From contig JAEDLE010000060.1 in assembly GCA_016295455.1 (NCBI GenBank), forward strand, positions 1 through 8,697: a stretch of 8,697 nt of DNA, given 5' to 3'. The notes under the pieces were generated by a model, which worked only from the letters and a program-made list of their open reading frames with translations, was not told the origin of the DNA and searched no databases. This DNA is from Bacteroidales bacterium. Its GTDB lineage: Bacteria > Bacteroidota > Bacteroidia > Bacteroidales > UBA932. The position numbers were made by a program, and so were the translations under genes. Each line of letters begins with the position of its first letter. The stretch's first letter is position 1. This document shows, in pieces, positions 6,925-8,697 of the stretch.

Positions 6925-8061
6925 ATGAAGAAGTATCTCATACTGTGTGCCGCCGCTCTCGCTATGGCGGCCTGTGGACAGAAGAACGCGCAGACTGTGG
7001 GCGTAATCACCGAACCGGTCAGCGCAAGCACCAATATCGAAGGCTGCAGATACCCTATGGTAAATCCGGACCTGAGCGTTACGGCGAGGGTGTCGGCCCC
7101 TGAAGCATCCACCGTAGCGCTGGATCTCGGAGGCAAGGTCTATCCGATGAGCAAGAACGCGGAGGGCCTCTGGGAGGTCACTTCGGATCCCCAGGTACCG
7201 GGATTCCATTATTATTTCATCGTCGTTGACGGAGTCAAGGTCTCCGACCCTTCCAGCAAGCTGTTCTACGGCTGCGGAATGATGTCGAGCGGCATAGAGA
7301 TTCCTGAGGCGGGAGTGGACTATTATCTCGAGAAGGATGTCCCTCACGGCGAGGTCAGGATCAAGAGGTACTGGTCCGAACTGACGGCAGCCTGGAGAAC
7401 CTGCTACATCTACTTCCCTGCAGAATATGAACTCAACCCCGGGAAACGCTACCCTGTGCTCTACCTGCAGCACGGAGCGGGCGAGAATGAGACCGGATGG
7501 TCAACCCAGGGCAAGATGGACACCATACTCGACAACCTCATAGCCGAAGGCGAGGCGGAGCCGATGATAGTGGTCATGGACAGAGGATATGCTGAACTGG
7601 CAGTCCCGGATCCGGCGGCTTCAGCAGGCGGAATGTTCAATTTCACTGCTTTCGACAGGGTAATGACCGAAGAAATCGTGCCTATGGTCGATTCCGAGTA
7701 CCGCACGATTGCGGACAGGGAGCACCGTGCCATATCCGGTCTCTCGATGGGCGGTTTCCAGGCCTGGAGCATAGGTCTGGGACACAAGGACCTTTTCGCC
7801 TGGGTGGGAGGATTCAGCGGTTCGGGCAGGCCTGGCAATCCGGAAAACTTCCCTTCAAGCCTGAATGACGACTACCGTCTGCTCTATGTCAGCATCGGAA
7901 CCGACGAGCCTGAGCATATGTATTCCGGCATATACGAGTTCCACAAGATGCTCGAGGAGAACGGGGTGAAGCACGTGTACTACGAGTCCGAAGGCACGGC
8001 CCACGAGTGGCTGACCTGGAGAAGGTCGCTGCACCAGTTCGCCGCCATGCTGTTCAAATAG
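6925..8061 (+). CDS. lipoprotein CE1-type esterase with E-set domain (array copy 3)
   Basis: The product is 378 residues. It starts with a lipoprotein signal, 'MKKYLILCAAALAMAAC', with predicted lipid-bearing Cys17. The residues after the Cys (GQKNAQ) lack the acidic cluster that often marks surface-exposed Bacteroidetes lipoproteins. The E-set domain covers about residues 40-125 and the hydrolase domain runs from about 139 to the end. It has 'RYPVLYLQHGAGE', Ser274 in GLSMGG, Glu328 in 'GTDE' and His360 in 'TAHEW'. A short acidic/Ala-rich stretch ('VPDPAASAGG') occupies the position of the Pro-Gln-Gly insert of copy 1. An in-frame ATG at 6862 lies inside copy 2, but the ATG at 6925 begins the signal peptide and follows GTGAAA, two bases after the copy 2 stop. 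It is likely an acyl-carbohydrate esterase that stays tethered to a membrane while its sisters are released. Confidence 0.88.
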   Translation: MKKYLILCAAALAMAACGQKNAQTVGVITEPVSASTNIEGCRYPMVNPDLSVTARVSAPEASTVALDLGGKVYPMSKNAEGLWEVTSDPQVPGFHYYFIVVDGVKVSDPSSKLFYGCGMMSSGIEIPEAGVDYYLEKDVPHGEVRIKRYWSELTAAWRTCYIYFPAEYELNPGKRYPVLYLQHGAGENETGWSTQGKMDTILDNLIAEGEAEPMIVVMDRGYAELAVPDPAASAGGMFNFTAFDRVMTEEIVPMVDSEYRTIADREHRAISGLSMGGFQAWSIGLGHKDLFAWVGGFSGSGRPGNPENFPSSLNDDYRLLYVSIGTDEPEHMYSGIYEFHKMLEENGVKHVYYESEGTAHEWLTWRRSLHQFAAMLFK

Positions 8062-8148
8062 TGCAGCTGTCAGCGCGGTCTTGCCGGCACCGGTGAGGCC
8101 TCTGACGGAAACTGCCGCCACAATGAGAAAGTCCCGGGTGGAAAGCAT
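8062..8148 (-). pseudogene. possible remnant of a P-loop NTPase N-terminus
   Basis: Read on the minus strand from an ATG at 8148, the gap after esterase 3 encodes 'MLSTRDFLIVAAVSVRG' followed by 'GLTGAGKTALTAAL'. GLTGAGKT (8077-8100) fits the Walker A consensus GxxxxGK[ST]. It is preceded by a hydrophobic strand and followed by an apparent helix, the usual beta1-P-loop-alpha1 order. Downstream the frame runs antisense through esterase 3 and stops resembling a protein, so no intact gene is present. It may be a truncated leftover of a gene displaced by the esterase array, or a chance match: the upstream part overlaps a terminator-like hairpin. Confidence 0.25.
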
Positions 8149-8162
8149 TATCCATCCGGGAC
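8131..8162. terminator. hairpin between converging genes, likely bidirectional terminator
   Basis: GTCCCGGGTGGA (8131-8142) pairs with TCCATCCGGGAC (8151-8162) around an 8-nt loop. This gives twelve pairs in plus-strand RNA including one G-U, and one A-C mismatch in minus-strand RNA. Downstream sequence is moderately T-rich on both sides: CTGTTATTGTG on the plus strand and TTTCTCATT on the minus. It lies 69 bases past the esterase 3 stop and 38 bases past the end of the CobW-family gene, the expected place for a shared terminator. Confidence 0.65.
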
Positions 8163-8200
8163 CTGTTATTGTGAAGATTACTGAATACCCATTCCTGACT

Positions 8201-8697
8201 CTACATCCAGAGCGGGGCTTCAAGGCATTTGTCAAGTTCCTCCTCTATGGCCTTGCGGTCCATGTTCTGGCCGATGAAGACTATCTTCACCATCCTGTCG
8301 CCATATTCCTCGTCCCAATCCCTGCGAAGGGCTGGTTCCTTGAGCATCATCATGTTGAGCTGGTCCTGAGGCATGGTGGCGTACCACATACCGGCATCCT
8401 TTATGGACTTCTGAACTCCCGCCTGCTCGAAGAGGTAGCACCTGTCGGGATCGTCACTGAACCAGCATACACCCTTCGCCCTGATTATGCTGCGGGGCCA
8501 GAGCCTGGCCACAAAACGGTCGAACATGTTCATGTTCAAGGCAGGACGGCGGTAATATACGAAAGTACCTATGCCGTATTCCTCGAGATGGCCTTCGCCT
8601 TCGTGGTCATGGTCGTGATGATGGTGGTGATGCGAGCCGTGGCCGCGGTCATCATCGTCGTGTTCCCCGTGATGCCCTTCTCCGGGTCCATCTCCGT
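8201..8697 (-). CDS. CobW/COG0523-family GTPase, C-terminal part (5' end outside window)
   Basis: The visible 164 residues are the C-terminal part of a CobW-type metallochaperone GTPase; the frame is open to the right edge. The N-terminal G domain is not in the window. First comes a linker with 13 His and 9 Asp/Glu in 30 residues, including a run of six His (coding bases about 8588-8674). It is followed by 'EYGIGTFVYYRRPALNMNMFDRF' and the CobW C-terminal domain: 'IIRAKGVCWFSDDPDRCYLF', then 'YGDRMVKIVFIGQNMDRKAI'. Family members use GTP hydrolysis to deliver metal, often zinc or cobalt; a His-rich linker points to zinc or nickel binding. An internal ATG at 8539 is not the start, because the frame and family similarity continue upstream. 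The gene converges on the esterase array. Confidence 0.88.
   Translation of the reverse strand, partial: GDGPGEGHHGEHDDDDRGHGSHHHHHHDHDHEGEGHLEEYGIGTFVYYRRPALNMNMFDRFVARLWPRSIIRAKGVCWFSDDPDRCYLFEQAGVQKSIKDAGMWYATMPQDQLNMMMLKEPALRRDWDEEYGDRMVKIVFIGQNMDRKAIEEELDKCLEAPLWM

Noticed and set aside
8232..8441. Second minus-strand reading frame within the CobW gene
   Set aside because: It is a shifted shadow of the CobW frame, whose C-terminal domain is well recognised.

Overview
The window looks like chromosomal DNA from a Bacteroidota bacterium, probably a Bacteroidales member with moderately high GC. The evidence is threefold: promoter elements of the Bacteroidetes type (TTTG, about 20 bases, then TAnnTTTG), A-rich rather than Shine-Dalgarno leaders, and the character of the secreted proteins. 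No species can be named from the sequence. No rRNA, tRNA, insertion sequence or CRISPR array was found. No stretch longer than 300 bases lacks a gene; the largest gap is 210 bases (4344-4553).

Layout. Positions 1-71 hold two tandem 38-bp palindromic units just past the 3' end of a minus-strand EamA-type transporter gene (77-1039). A divergent promoter region (1040-1173) separates this from a plus-strand DUF418-type membrane protein gene (1174-2325). That gene converges on a minus-strand gene for a lipoprotein zinc metallopeptidase of M3-like type (2322-4343); the two share a CTAG that supplies both stop codons. A second divergent region (4344-4553) carries a promoter for the peptidase and a strong GC-rich stem-loop in front of an array of three tandem plus-strand genes (4554-5747, 5783-6922, 6925-8061). 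All three encode exported CE1-type esterases with an N-terminal E-set domain and a C-terminal alpha/beta-hydrolase domain. A hairpin at 8131-8162 probably terminates this operon and also serves the converging minus-strand gene at the right edge. That last gene is the 3' part of a CobW/COG0523 GTPase with a very His-rich linker (8201-8697, open at the window edge).

How the genes may work together. The esterases look like a small de-esterification module for acylated plant polysaccharide such as xylan or pectin. Two have type I signal peptides and one is a lipoprotein, so related activities could sit in different places in the envelope. The divergent lipoprotein peptidase may share a regulatory region with them, but a functional link is inference. 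The transporter, the DUF418 protein and the CobW protein look like ordinary neighbours.

The items most worth a second look are the triplicated esterase array and its Pro-Gln-Gly insert, the structured leader, the tandem palindromes at the left edge, and a Walker A-like reading frame between the third esterase and the CobW gene.
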